DNA of 64,000 nucleotides from JAICUF01 sp038250675 (GTDB taxonomy: Bacteria > Gemmatimonadota > Gemmatimonadetes > Gemmatimonadales > GWC2-71-9), in NCBI GenBank assembly GCA_038250675.1, contig JBBSCB010000014.1, forward strand, positions 1-64,000. The letters run 5' to 3'. The notes beneath the pieces were generated by a model. That model had not been told where the DNA came from. It did no database searches and worked only from the letters and a program-made list of their open reading frames with translations. This document shows, piece by piece, positions 27,890 to 36,363 of this stretch. The translations under genes were made by a program, and so were the position numbers. Every line of letters begins with the position of its first letter. Position 1 is the first letter of the stretch.

Positions 27890-29121
27890 CGCGGGCGCCG
27901 GCCGCGGGGCCGCTCCGCATCCGGCTGGCGTGGATCGCGCTGATCGCCTTCGCGTCCGGCTTTCCCTACGGCTTCATCAATGAGGCGCTGCCGGTTTACC
28001 TCCGCACCCAGGGTGCGGGGCTGACCGAGGTGGGCCTTGTCGCCGCCGTCAGCTTTCCCTGGACCTTCAAGTTTGCGTGGGCACCGCTGGTGGACCGGCT
28101 GGGCAGCCGGCGCCACTGGATCACGGCGTGTCTGTTGGCGCTGAGCGGCCTCACGCTGCTGGTGGCGGCCGCGGACGTGCATACGCTGGCGCCCAGCTTC
28201 TGGCTGCTCCTGACGGTGATGGCGGCGCTCTCCGCCACGCAGGATGTGGCGATCGACGCGTTTACCATCGAGTCCACCAGTGAAGCGGAGTTGGGCGCGG
28301 CCAACTCGGTGCGCATCGCACTCTACCGCGTGGCGATGTTCGTGGCGGGCGGCGGTGTCATCTGGCTCGCGGGGCGCTCGCGCTGGGACCTGGCGTTCAC
28401 CACCGCGGCGGCGATCACCGGCGGCCTCGCCGTGGCGACGCTCTTCATGCCGTCGGTCCGGCGGGCCCGCACGGTGACGCGCCAGCCGATCTGGGAGCCG
28501 ATCCGGGCGCTGCTGGCGCGGCCCGGGGTGTGGCTGGTGATCGGCTTTGCGCTGGTCTTCAAGCTGGACGTGGCGGCGCTCGAGCCGATGATGCGGCCGT
28601 TCTGGGTCGATCGCGGGCTGAGTCTGGAGCAGATCGGCGGGCCGCTCACTCTGGCACGGACCATCGCGACGGTGGGCGGTGCGGTAATCGGCGGCATCCT
28701 CACGACGCGCTGGGGCATCCGCCGCGCGCTGTGGGCGCTGGGCGCCGTACAGGCGCTGTCGAGTCTGGGCTACTGGGCGGCGGCGACGTTCAGCGTGGGG
28801 GCGCCGGCGGTCTTCGGCGCGGCGGTGTTCGAGAACTTTGCGGCGGGACTCGCGACGGCGGCGTACCTGGCGTATCTGATGTCGCTCTGTGAGCGGCGCT
28901 TTGCGGCCACGCAGTTTGCACTGCTCTCCGCGCTGCTGGCGGTGACCCGGAGCGGCGCGGGTGCTGCGTCCGGCGTCCTGGCCAGCCGGCTGGGTTACTC
29001 GCACTATTTCCTGCTCACCTTCCTGGTGGGACTCCCCGCCTTTCTGTTGATCCCGCTGCTCGGGCGCGTGGGTCGGCCGCCGGAGACCACCGCCCCGGGT
29101 GCCACCCAGGGCGCTGCCTGA
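27886..29121 (+). CDS. ampG: AmpG-like MFS muropeptide permease
   Basis: A 411-residue major facilitator with about twelve hydrophobic segments. The N-terminus FASGFPYGFINEALPVYL, FPWTFKFAWAPLVDRLG and ATQDVAIDAFTIE match the AmpG group, which imports anhydro-muropeptides. The start is GTG, overlapping the FHA/protease gene. Beside nagZ, anmK and murQ this assignment is well supported, although AmpG relatives can carry other substrates. Confidence 0.82.
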   Translation: MTRAPAAGPLRIRLAWIALIAFASGFPYGFINEALPVYLRTQGAGLTEVGLVAAVSFPWTFKFAWAPLVDRLGSRRHWITACLLALSGLTLLVAAADVHTLAPSFWLLLTVMAALSATQDVAIDAFTIESTSEAELGAANSVRIALYRVAMFVAGGGVIWLAGRSRWDLAFTTAAAITGGLAVATLFMPSVRRARTVTRQPIWEPIRALLARPGVWLVIGFALVFKLDVAALEPMMRPFWVDRGLSLEQIGGPLTLARTIATVGGAVIGGILTTRWGIRRALWALGAVQALSSLGYWAAATFSVGAPAVFGAAVFENFAAGLATAAYLAYLMSLCERRFAATQFALLSALLAVTRSGAGAASGVLASRLGYSHYFLLTFLVGLPAFLLIPLLGRVGRPPETTAPGATQGAA

Positions 29122-29124
29122 GGC

Positions 29125-29638
29125 GTCGCCGCGCAGGCAGGCGAGGGCAGCCCCATCCCGCTGATCAGCTCCGGCCCACCAAAGGTGAAGCGCACCGACG
29201 CCGCACCGGACGCCGCGTCGTAACGATAGATGTTGTCGTCGAAGGCGTGCACCACGTCGAGCGAGCCGGCGGCCGGTCCCGGTGCGATCGCATCGATCCT
29301 CCCGGATGCAGGCAACAACACCGGCGCGGTAGCGGTTGCCGGTGCGGTCAGGACGGCAGACGCGGCGGAGGATCCGGCCGCCGGTGGCCGGCAGAATCAT
29401 GGCGCACTCATCTGCCTCCCGGCCTCCCGGCTCGAGTGCGGCGTAGATCAGCACGCTGCCGTCGGGCGCCCAGGCGGGATCTTCGTCCCGGCCCAGATTG
29501 TAGGTCAGCCGGGCGGGAGTGGCGTGCTCGAACGGGGTTTCCGAGCTGTGATCGGTCGAGCACGGCGTGTCGTGCGAACAGGCCGCGGTCGCCGCGGTCA
29601 GCAGCGGCAGGAGGACCGGTGCGCCAGCGCCGCGTCAC
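29125..29638 (-). pseudogene. Remnant of a TolB/WD40-like lipoprotein
   Basis: Pieces of one protein lie in different minus-strand frames. A start-like GTG at 29638 gives MTRRWRTG. The next frame then carries a lipoprotein signal LLPLLTAATAACSHDTPC and a propeller blade (GRDEDPAWAPDGSVLIY). A later piece (VVHAFDDNIYRYDAAS, FTFGGPEL) is in a third register. No single frame covers the region, and the 3' end runs into the end of the permease gene. It follows nagZ by 4 bases, so it was probably the last gene of the murQ-anmK-nagZ operon. Confidence 0.55.
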
Positions 29639-29642
29639 CGGA

Positions 29643-31064
29643 TCACCGCAGCCCCATGTGCTCGCCCAGCCACCGCGCGACGGCTTCCTGCATCAGCCGC
29701 TGCCGGTGCCACGCGAGGAGCACCGGCGCCGGTCCCGGCACCTGCTCCATCAGCCGCGGATGACCGAAGAGCACCACCAGTGCAGCGTCGCGCGCCACCG
29801 TCTCGAGCCGGCGGAGCGTCTCGGGGCCGAGTCCGGAGCGTCCCTTCCACGCGCGGGGCTCCGCCAGGAGGAGCACGATCTTCGAGCCGGTGTCACCGAT
29901 CGGCACGCCCGACGCCGTGAGCGCGCGCTCGGTGAATGCGCTGGAGACCGGCTCGTACGGACCACCCAGATCATCATCCACCACCACGAGATCGAGCGGC
30001 AGCGTCAGCGCACCGAGCTTGGCCCGGCGGAGTCCGTGCAGCAGCAGCCGCCCTGCCATCCAGACGGCGGAGCGATCGCGACGTCGCTCGGCCACCACGG
30101 GCCGGGTGATCTTGGCGACGGCGCGGCCATAGCGCGCCAGCGCGTCGCTCACGCGGTCGCGGCAGAGCCGGCCGTCCTCCACCGCCCCGCGGAGCGCGGC
30201 CACCACGCCCGGCACGTCGGCGGGATAGAGGAGCAGGTCCACACCGGCGGCAACGCCATCCACCACGCCTTCCGCCTCGGTCCGCCCCACGAGCGCGCCG
30301 TCCATGATCAGCGCGTCGGTCACGACCAGCCCGTCGAAGCCGAGCTCGTGCCGGAGCGCGTCGATGATGGGCCGGGAGCGGGTGGCCGGCGTGCCCGAGG
30401 GATCGAGCGCCGGAAACGCGACGTGCGCGGTCATGACCGCCGAGACCCCGGCGGCGATGCCGGCGCGGAAGGGGACGAGGTCGGTGGCGGCAAGCATGTC
30501 GGCCGCCACGTGTACCATGGGAAGGCCCGCATGGGAATCGGTCCGGGTGCGGCCGTGTCCGGGGTAATGCTTGAGGCAGGCCAGGGCGCCCGCCGATTCG
30601 CAGGCTTCCACCCACACCCGCACGCACTCGGCCACGCGGGCGGGATCGGCGCCGAACGACCGGGTCTGCACGATGGGATTGGCCGGCTCCACGTCGAGAT
30701 CGGCATTCGGCGCAAAGATCCAGTTGACGCCCAGCTCGCGCGCTTCCTGCGCGGTCACCGACGCGGCGGTGGCCACCGCGTCGAGGTCATCGAGCGCAGC
30801 CAGCGCGGCGGGCGGCGGAAACTCGGTGCACCCGGCAAACTGCTGCCCCGCTCCGCGCTCCAGGTCGCTGCCGATAAGCAGCGGGCGGCCGGCGCGACGC
30901 ACCAGCTCCTCGGTGAGCGCCCCCACCGACGTGGCGGTGCCACCAAAGAGAATGAACCCGCCGACGCCGAGCGCCAGTGCCTCGGCGACGCGCGGCTCCT
31001 CGTGGGCAAACGAGCCATCGGCGGCGGCGCGCAGCGCGGGCATGACCAGCAGCGCGACGGTCAC
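29643..31064 (-). CDS. nagZ: Beta-N-acetylhexosaminidase (NagZ-like, GH3)
   Basis: A 473-residue family 3 glycoside hydrolase. It shows LIGSDLERGAGQQF, the NagZ loop KHYPGHGRTRTDSHAGLP with the His/Asp dyad, and VVTDALIMDGAL with the likely nucleophile Asp. NagZ removes GlcNAc from anhydro-muropeptides. The protein is about 130 residues longer than E. coli NagZ, with an extra C-terminal alpha/beta domain as in Gram-positive enzymes. No signal peptide is seen. The ATG overlaps the anmK stop. Confidence 0.9.
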   Translation of the reverse strand: MTVALLVMPALRAAADGSFAHEEPRVAEALALGVGGFILFGGTATSVGALTEELVRRAGRPLLIGSDLERGAGQQFAGCTEFPPPAALAALDDLDAVATAASVTAQEARELGVNWIFAPNADLDVEPANPIVQTRSFGADPARVAECVRVWVEACESAGALACLKHYPGHGRTRTDSHAGLPMVHVAADMLAATDLVPFRAGIAAGVSAVMTAHVAFPALDPSGTPATRSRPIIDALRHELGFDGLVVTDALIMDGALVGRTEAEGVVDGVAAGVDLLLYPADVPGVVAALRGAVEDGRLCRDRVSDALARYGRAVAKITRPVVAERRRDRSAVWMAGRLLLHGLRRAKLGALTLPLDLVVVDDDLGGPYEPVSSAFTERALTASGVPIGDTGSKIVLLLAEPRAWKGRSGLGPETLRRLETVARDAALVVLFGHPRLMEQVPGPAPVLLAWHRQRLMQEAVARWLGEHMGLR

Positions 31065-32164
31065 GCCGGCGTGATGCTCCCCAGCACCCGCGAGCGGGTG
31101 GCACCGGTGGCGCCCGGCAGATTGCCGGGCTGGCCGTGCAGCGTGAGGTAGGCCAGCAGCGCAAAGGCAACCGCCTCCTTGGCATCGCCGTTGAAGAACA
31201 GTTCGTCGAAGCGCCGCAGCGTCGTGCCCGAGCCCAAATGCCGTGCCAGCGACGCCATCAGCCCCGGGTGATGGGCACCGCCGCCGGAGATGACGACGTC
31301 GGCCGCGCCACGGCCCCAGCGGCCGACGGCCGCGGCGATCGATCGGGCGGTGAGCTCGATGGCGGTGGCGACGCCGGACGCACCGGGGACGCGCGCGTGC
31401 AGCGAGCGGGCATAGGCATCACCGAACCTCTCGCGTCCGGTGCTCTTGGGCGGTGGCGCCGAGAAGTATTCGTCGGCCAGCAGCTCGGCGAGGACGGCTT
31501 CGTCCGGCGCACCGCCCCGGGAGACGCTGCCATCCAGATCACAGGTAACCGCGGGGTTCACCAGCCGGGCGACCATGTCGATCACCGCCATCCCCGGGCC
31601 GGTATCGAGGGCGATGACGTCTTCCTCGCACGCGCGGTGGGAAACGAAGGTGAAGTTGGCCATCCCGCCGACATTGAGCAGGATGCGCGGCGCGTCGCCG
31701 CCAAAGAGCAGCACATCGGCCATGGGCACCAGCGGCGCACCCTGGCCGCCGGCGGCGACGTCGCGGGACCGGAAGTCGCTGACCACGGGGACGCCGAACT
31801 GTTCGGCGAGGACGGCGGGCTCGCCGATCTGCCAGCTCACCGCGGGCGGCTCATGCCAGACCGTCTGCCCGTGAAAGCCGATCACGGCCAGCTCCAACGC
31901 CTTCACATGTCCGGCATCGAGCACTGCCTGCACCGCATCGCCGGCCCAGAGCGCCAGATCGGCGTGGAGCAGCGCCGCGGCGCGGGCGTCGGCGCCATCG
32001 ATCACGGCCCGGATCCGGGCGCGCTCATCCGCGGCATAGCCGCGGGTGGCAAAGGCGACGAGCGTGGCGCGGGTGGGGCCGGCGAAGCGGACCAGTGCCG
32101 CGTCCATGCCGTCGAGCGACGTGCCGGACATGAGCCCGACCGCCAGCGTGGGGCGTTCCGTCAC
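31061..32164 (-). CDS. anmK: Anhydro-N-acetylmuramic acid kinase
   Basis: A 367-residue kinase that opens and phosphorylates 1,6-anhydro-MurNAc to MurNAc-6-phosphate. Motifs: GLMSGTSLDGMDAALVRF, GFHGQTVWHEP, LLNVGGMANFTF, DTGPGMAVID and ISGGGAHHPGLM. The length is normal. It overlaps nagZ and murQ by four bases on each side, a tight operon in pathway order. Confidence 0.96.
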   Translation of the reverse strand: MTERPTLAVGLMSGTSLDGMDAALVRFAGPTRATLVAFATRGYAADERARIRAVIDGADARAAALLHADLALWAGDAVQAVLDAGHVKALELAVIGFHGQTVWHEPPAVSWQIGEPAVLAEQFGVPVVSDFRSRDVAAGGQGAPLVPMADVLLFGGDAPRILLNVGGMANFTFVSHRACEEDVIALDTGPGMAVIDMVARLVNPAVTCDLDGSVSRGGAPDEAVLAELLADEYFSAPPPKSTGRERFGDAYARSLHARVPGASGVATAIELTARSIAAAVGRWGRGAADVVISGGGAHHPGLMASLARHLGSGTTLRRFDELFFNGDAKEAVAFALLAYLTLHGQPGNLPGATGATRSRVLGSITPA

Positions 32165-33087
32165 GGCGTCCTCATCGGTGGGGGATCGCCGACGACGGGC
32201 CGGAGGCGGCCCTCGTGCTCGGCCAGCAGGCGCTCGGCGGCCGCGCGATCGGTGCGGAGGCGGGCCATCACGATGGCGATCTTGACGCTGCCGCCAGCGG
32301 CGGTGAGCACGTCATCGGCGGCGGCGGCGGTTGAACCGGTCGTTTCCATCACGATGCGGCGGCTCCGGTCCACCAGCTTGGCGTTCCAGGCGCGCAAGTC
32401 CACCATGAGATTGCCGTACACCTTCCCCAGGCGGATCATGGCCCCGGTGGTGATGGTGTTGAGCACCAGCTTGGTGGCGGTGCCGGCCTTCATCCGGGTC
32501 GACCCCGTAACCACCTCGGGCCCGACCAGCACCGTAATGCACACGTCACACGTCTCCAGCAGCAGCGCGGGCGGCTCGGTGCACGAGAGGAACACCGTGC
32601 GGGCACCCAGCGTCTGCGCCCGGGAGAGGGCGGCGCGGACAAACGGCGTGGTCCCGCTCGCCGCAATACCGATCACGACGTCGCGCTCACCCACCCGCCG
32701 CTCGTCCATCGCGTCGATTCCGGCATTGGCGTCGTCTTCCGCGCCCTCGACCGACCGGACCAGCGCGGGCAGGCCGCCGGCGATAACGCCGGTGACCATC
32801 TCGGGCGAACTGCCATAGGTGGGCGGGCACTCAGTCGCATCGAGGACCCCGAGCCGCCCGCTGGTGCCGGCACCGACGTAGATCAGCCGGCCGCCGGCGC
32901 GGAACGCGGCTTCCACCAGCTCGATCGTGCGGGCGATTTCCGCCCGCGCCCGCGCCACCGCGGCGGGCACACCGGCGTCCTCGGCGTTGATCAGCTCCAC
33001 CAGCTCGAGCGGCGTGGCGGTGTCGATCGACTGCGATCCGGGGTTGCGCCGCTCGGTGAGCCGGGCATCGTCGAAGTCGTCGGCCAT
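32161..33087 (-). CDS. murQ: N-acetylmuramic acid 6-phosphate etherase
   Basis: A 308-residue SIS-fold enzyme that removes D-lactate from MurNAc-6-phosphate to give GlcNAc-6-phosphate. It starts MADDFDDARLTERRNPGS and has the signature VGAGTSGRLGVLDATECPPT and later GSTRMKAGTATKLVLN. The start at 33087 fits family length; an in-frame ATG at 33192 would add unrelated sequence. It heads the murQ-anmK-nagZ operon and is divergent from ggt. Confidence 0.96.
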   Translation of the reverse strand: MADDFDDARLTERRNPGSQSIDTATPLELVELINAEDAGVPAAVARARAEIARTIELVEAAFRAGGRLIYVGAGTSGRLGVLDATECPPTYGSSPEMVTGVIAGGLPALVRSVEGAEDDANAGIDAMDERRVGERDVVIGIAASGTTPFVRAALSRAQTLGARTVFLSCTEPPALLLETCDVCITVLVGPEVVTGSTRMKAGTATKLVLNTITTGAMIRLGKVYGNLMVDLRAWNAKLVDRSRRIVMETTGSTAAAADDVLTAAGGSVKIAIVMARLRTDRAAAERLLAEHEGRLRPVVGDPPPMRTP

Positions 33088-33203
33088 GGCTCGTGGGAAG
33101 GAGGAGGTATACAGCGGCTGCGGACGGGCTAAATTAGGAGGCGTCCGAGGCCGGGGGCAACCGCCCGGCCAGTCTCCGCTCCCATTGATCATCCGAGGTG
33201 CGC

Positions 33204-34946
33204 GTGCGCGTCAGCCCGATCGGCCTCCTGCTCGTCCTGCTGGGTGTTGCCGGCTGTTCCAGCCAGAGCCCCGGCACCACCACACCAGCCACCCCCGCGT
33301 CCGGCGCCGCGAGCATCGCGCCCACGTGGCCCTACACCGGCAAGTCGCGCGTCACCGAGGGCTCGAGCGCGATGGTGGTCTCGAGCAGCCCGATCGCGAG
33401 CGCCGTGGGGCGGGACGTCCTCCGCGCCGGCGGCAACGCGGTGGACGCCGCGGTGGCAGTGGGCTTTGCGCTGGCGGTGGTGCACCCCTCGGCCGGCAAC
33501 ATTGGCGGCGGCGGATTCATGGTGATCCGCATGAAGGACGGCACCACCCAGACGATCGACTACCGCGAGGTGGCCCCGGGCCATGCGACCCGCGGCATGT
33601 TCATGGACGCGGGCGGCAACCCGACGGAGCGGAGCATCACCGGCCATCTGGCGGCCGGGGTGCCGGGCTCACCGGCCGGCATGATCGAGGCCCAGCGCCG
33701 CTTCGGCAAGCTGCCGCTGGCCCAGGTCATCGGGCCCGCGATCGCGCTGGCCAACGACGGCTTCATCGTGGACACGTCGCGCTCCCGGTCGATCGCGAGC
33801 GACAGCGACCGGCTGGCCCGCTTCCCCGCCTCGGCCGGGTCGTTTCTGCCGGGCGGCAAGGCACCGGCCATCGGGAGCCGGCTGGTGCAGCGTGACCTGG
33901 GCCGGACGCTGGAGGCGATCCGCGATCACGGCCGCGACGGCTTCTACACCGGACCGGTGGCCGACCTGATCGTGGCCGAAATGAAGCGCGGCGGCGGGAT
34001 CATCAGCAAGGAAGACCTGGCCGCCTACCAGCCGATCTGGCGCGACCCCATCCGGATCTCGTATCGCGGCTACACGATCTTTTCGATGCCGCCGGCCTCC
34101 TCGGGCGGCGTCACCATGGCCGAGATCCTGAACATCATGGAGGGGTACAAGCCGCTGCCGCCGTTCGGATCGGCGGCGCTCCTGCACCGCGAGGCGGAGG
34201 CGATGCGCCGCGCCTTCACCGACCGCAACACGCAGCTGGGTGATCCGGCGTTCGTGCACATGGACCTCGATCGCCTGCTCTCGAAGGAGTATGCGGCGCA
34301 GCTCCGGTCCCAGATCGGCGACCACGCGTCCCGCACCGCGCCGTTCGACCCGACGATGCACGGCGGCACGAACACCACCCACTACTCGGTGGTGGACGCG
34401 GACGGCAACGCGGTGAGCTGCACGACGACGCTCAACAACAGCTACGGCAGCGCGGTGACGGTGGCGGGCGCCGGCTTCCTGCTGAACGACGAGATGGACG
34501 ACTTTGCCACCGCACCCGGCAAGCCCAACATGTTCGGCCTGGTGCAGGGTGAAGCCAATGCGGTGCAGCCCGGCAAGCTGATGCTCTCGGCCATGACGCC
34601 GAGCGTGGTGCTGGACCCGGCCGGGAAGCTCTTCATGGTGGTGGGCACGCCGGGCGGGCCGCGGATCATCACGATGGTGTACCACGTGATTTCCAACGTC
34701 ATCGACCATCACATGTCGCTGGCCGATGCGGTGGCGGCGCCGCGCATGCACCATCAGGCGCTGCCCGATCACATGTCGCTGGAGCGCCAGGGATTCCTGC
34801 CCGCCACGCTGGACGAACTGCGTGCCATGGGGCACCGGGTGGAGGAAGGCGGGCGCGGCGGCGACATCGAAGCGATCATCCGCCGAGGCGGCGGCTGGGA
34901 AGGCGTCAGCGATCCACGATCTGGCGGGGGCGGCGCGGGCTACTGA
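33204..34946 (+). CDS. ggt: Gamma-glutamyltranspeptidase, lipoprotein
   Basis: A 580-residue Ntn-hydrolase precursor that cleaves gamma-glutamyl bonds, for example in glutathione. A lipobox LLGVAGC near the start predicts a lipoprotein. The autocleavage site is TNTTHYSVVDADGNAVS, with the second Thr as the likely nucleophile; MPPASSGGVT and GTPGGPRIIT are further family blocks. GTG codons at 33198 and 33204 are both possible; GAGG at 33195-33198 favours 33204. It is divergent from murQ, so it may help process peptides near the wall, an inference. Confidence 0.93.
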   Translation: MRVSPIGLLLVLLGVAGCSSQSPGTTTPATPASGAASIAPTWPYTGKSRVTEGSSAMVVSSSPIASAVGRDVLRAGGNAVDAAVAVGFALAVVHPSAGNIGGGGFMVIRMKDGTTQTIDYREVAPGHATRGMFMDAGGNPTERSITGHLAAGVPGSPAGMIEAQRRFGKLPLAQVIGPAIALANDGFIVDTSRSRSIASDSDRLARFPASAGSFLPGGKAPAIGSRLVQRDLGRTLEAIRDHGRDGFYTGPVADLIVAEMKRGGGIISKEDLAAYQPIWRDPIRISYRGYTIFSMPPASSGGVTMAEILNIMEGYKPLPPFGSAALLHREAEAMRRAFTDRNTQLGDPAFVHMDLDRLLSKEYAAQLRSQIGDHASRTAPFDPTMHGGTNTTHYSVVDADGNAVSCTTTLNNSYGSAVTVAGAGFLLNDEMDDFATAPGKPNMFGLVQGEANAVQPGKLMLSAMTPSVVLDPAGKLFMVVGTPGGPRIITMVYHVISNVIDHHMSLADAVAAPRMHHQALPDHMSLERQGFLPATLDELRAMGHRVEEGGRGGDIEAIIRRGGGWEGVSDPRSGGGGAGY

Positions 34947-34960
34947 TTGGAGATCGGTCG

Positions 34961-35437
34961 ATGAAGCTGTGGCGGGTGCTGGGTCGGAGGGCGCGCCGCC
35001 TGCGGGAACTGATTCAGCCCGCGGGCAGCCACGGCACGATCGAGGTGGAGGACGTCGTGTCGGCCGCCGCACTGGTCCGTGCCATCGACGAGGCGATGCC
35101 GTACGGCTCGGAGCTGTGGGTCGATTTTCCGGGCGACGAGGCGGTCGAGCTGTTCCTCGCGGAGCGGACCGGCCGCAGCCTCTCGCGCAGCTCCCGGTCC
35201 TCCTACCTCCTGCCGATCACGGGCGACAACCTCGACATGCTGGCCCGGCTGGTGGAGGGCCAGCCGGCCCAGCAGCTTGGCGTGCATCTCGGCGTGGACC
35301 TCGACGGCCGGCGGCTGCTGGCCGCGTATGACCTGGATTCCGGCTCAATCGGTGTCTCGCTGGCGCGGGAGCTCGCGCCGGACGCGGTGCGCCGCTTCAC
35401 GCTGATTGCCACGGACGGCGCGCCCGGGCCGGACTGA
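34961..35437 (+). CDS. Hypothetical protein
   Basis: A 158-residue soluble protein 14 bases after ggt, probably co-transcribed. It begins MKLWRVLGRRARRLRELIQP and then has an alpha/beta pattern (IEVEDVVSAAALVRAIDEA, ELWVDFPGDEAVELFL). I recognise no family. A terminator follows. Confidence 0.65.
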   Translation: MKLWRVLGRRARRLRELIQPAGSHGTIEVEDVVSAAALVRAIDEAMPYGSELWVDFPGDEAVELFLAERTGRSLSRSSRSSYLLPITGDNLDMLARLVEGQPAQQLGVHLGVDLDGRRLLAAYDLDSGSIGVSLARELAPDAVRRFTLIATDGAPGPD

Positions 35438-35463
35438 ACGCCGCCCGCCGATCCCGGACACGC

Positions 35464-35500
35464 GACGGGCCCCGCAACGATCGCGGGGCCCGTCGTATTT
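35464..35500. terminator. Bidirectional terminator
   Basis: Perfect 12-bp stem GACGGGCCCCGC with its complement around a 7-base loop (AACGATC), followed by GTATTT on the plus strand. It lies between two convergent genes. Confidence 0.7.
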
Positions 35501-35514
35501 CCGTAGCGCCCGGG

Positions 35515-36300
35515 TCAGTGGCTGACGGTGACCTTGTTGCGCAGCTCGATGGTGACGGGGCTGCCCGATGCGACCACCACATCGCGGTCCTTGGTCTCCA
35601 CGGCACGCTGGGCGCCCACCGCACCGCCGAGCACACCACCGATGACGGTGCCCTTCTTGCCGCCGAGGACGCGGCCGACGATGGCCCCCGCCGCAGCGCC
35701 GGCACCGACCTTGGCGACGTCATTGACGTTGGTGGAGCGGCCCACCAGCTTGCCGGTCACGTGGATATCGGCATCGAGCGGATAGGTGGTTCCGCCCATC
35801 TCGAGACTCTCGACCGCGAGCGCGAGCGTGCCGGTCGAGTCGCTCTTGTTCTCCGATGCGTTAATGGCCGTGATCCGCAGGTTGATAGTTGAGCCGGCCG
35901 GAATCACGACGTGGCCGGACGCGTCGGTGACGTCGGACGTGACCGAGGCGGTGACGAGCTCACCGACCTTGTTGGTGGCCGACGAGATCTGGGCGTTGGT
36001 GGTGGCCCGGATGTCGGTCCCGGCCGCGAGCGTCCGGGAGGTGGCCGCGGGCGCGGGCGCCGGCGGGGGCGACGTGCGTGGGGTGGTGGTACGCGGCGTC
36101 GTGGTGCGCGGCGTGGTCGTGGCCGTCGCGGGCGGATTGGTGGTCGCCGCCGGCTGGTCGTTCAGCGGAGCCGTGGTGTCGACCGGCGCCAGCTGCAGAT
36201 CGCGGTTGAGGCTGTCCGCCGCCGCGGTGTCACTGCGTTCGCCACGGGCGCACGCCGCAAGCGCCGCCACGGCGAGCGCTGCCAGCATGGTTCTCGACAT
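35515..36300 (-). CDS. Glycine-zipper lipoprotein
   Basis: A 261-residue envelope protein with lipobox LAALAAC. A Thr/Pro-rich linker contains three tandem TTTPR units. A beta-rich domain (TASVTSDVTDASGHVVIPAG) precedes a glycine zipper (VGAGAAAGAIVGRVLGGKKG), which often inserts in or contacts membranes. The function is unknown. Confidence 0.75.
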   Translation of the reverse strand: MSRTMLAALAVAALAACARGERSDTAAADSLNRDLQLAPVDTTAPLNDQPAATTNPPATATTTPRTTTPRTTTPRTSPPPAPAPAATSRTLAAGTDIRATTNAQISSATNKVGELVTASVTSDVTDASGHVVIPAGSTINLRITAINASENKSDSTGTLALAVESLEMGGTTYPLDADIHVTGKLVGRSTNVNDVAKVGAGAAAGAIVGRVLGGKKGTVIGGVLGGAVGAQRAVETKDRDVVVASGSPVTIELRNKVTVSH

Positions 36301-36363
36301 CGTTACTCCTCCTGAGTGATTTGACTTGCTCGGCCTTCACGGTCGCATGACATTTGATGCATC

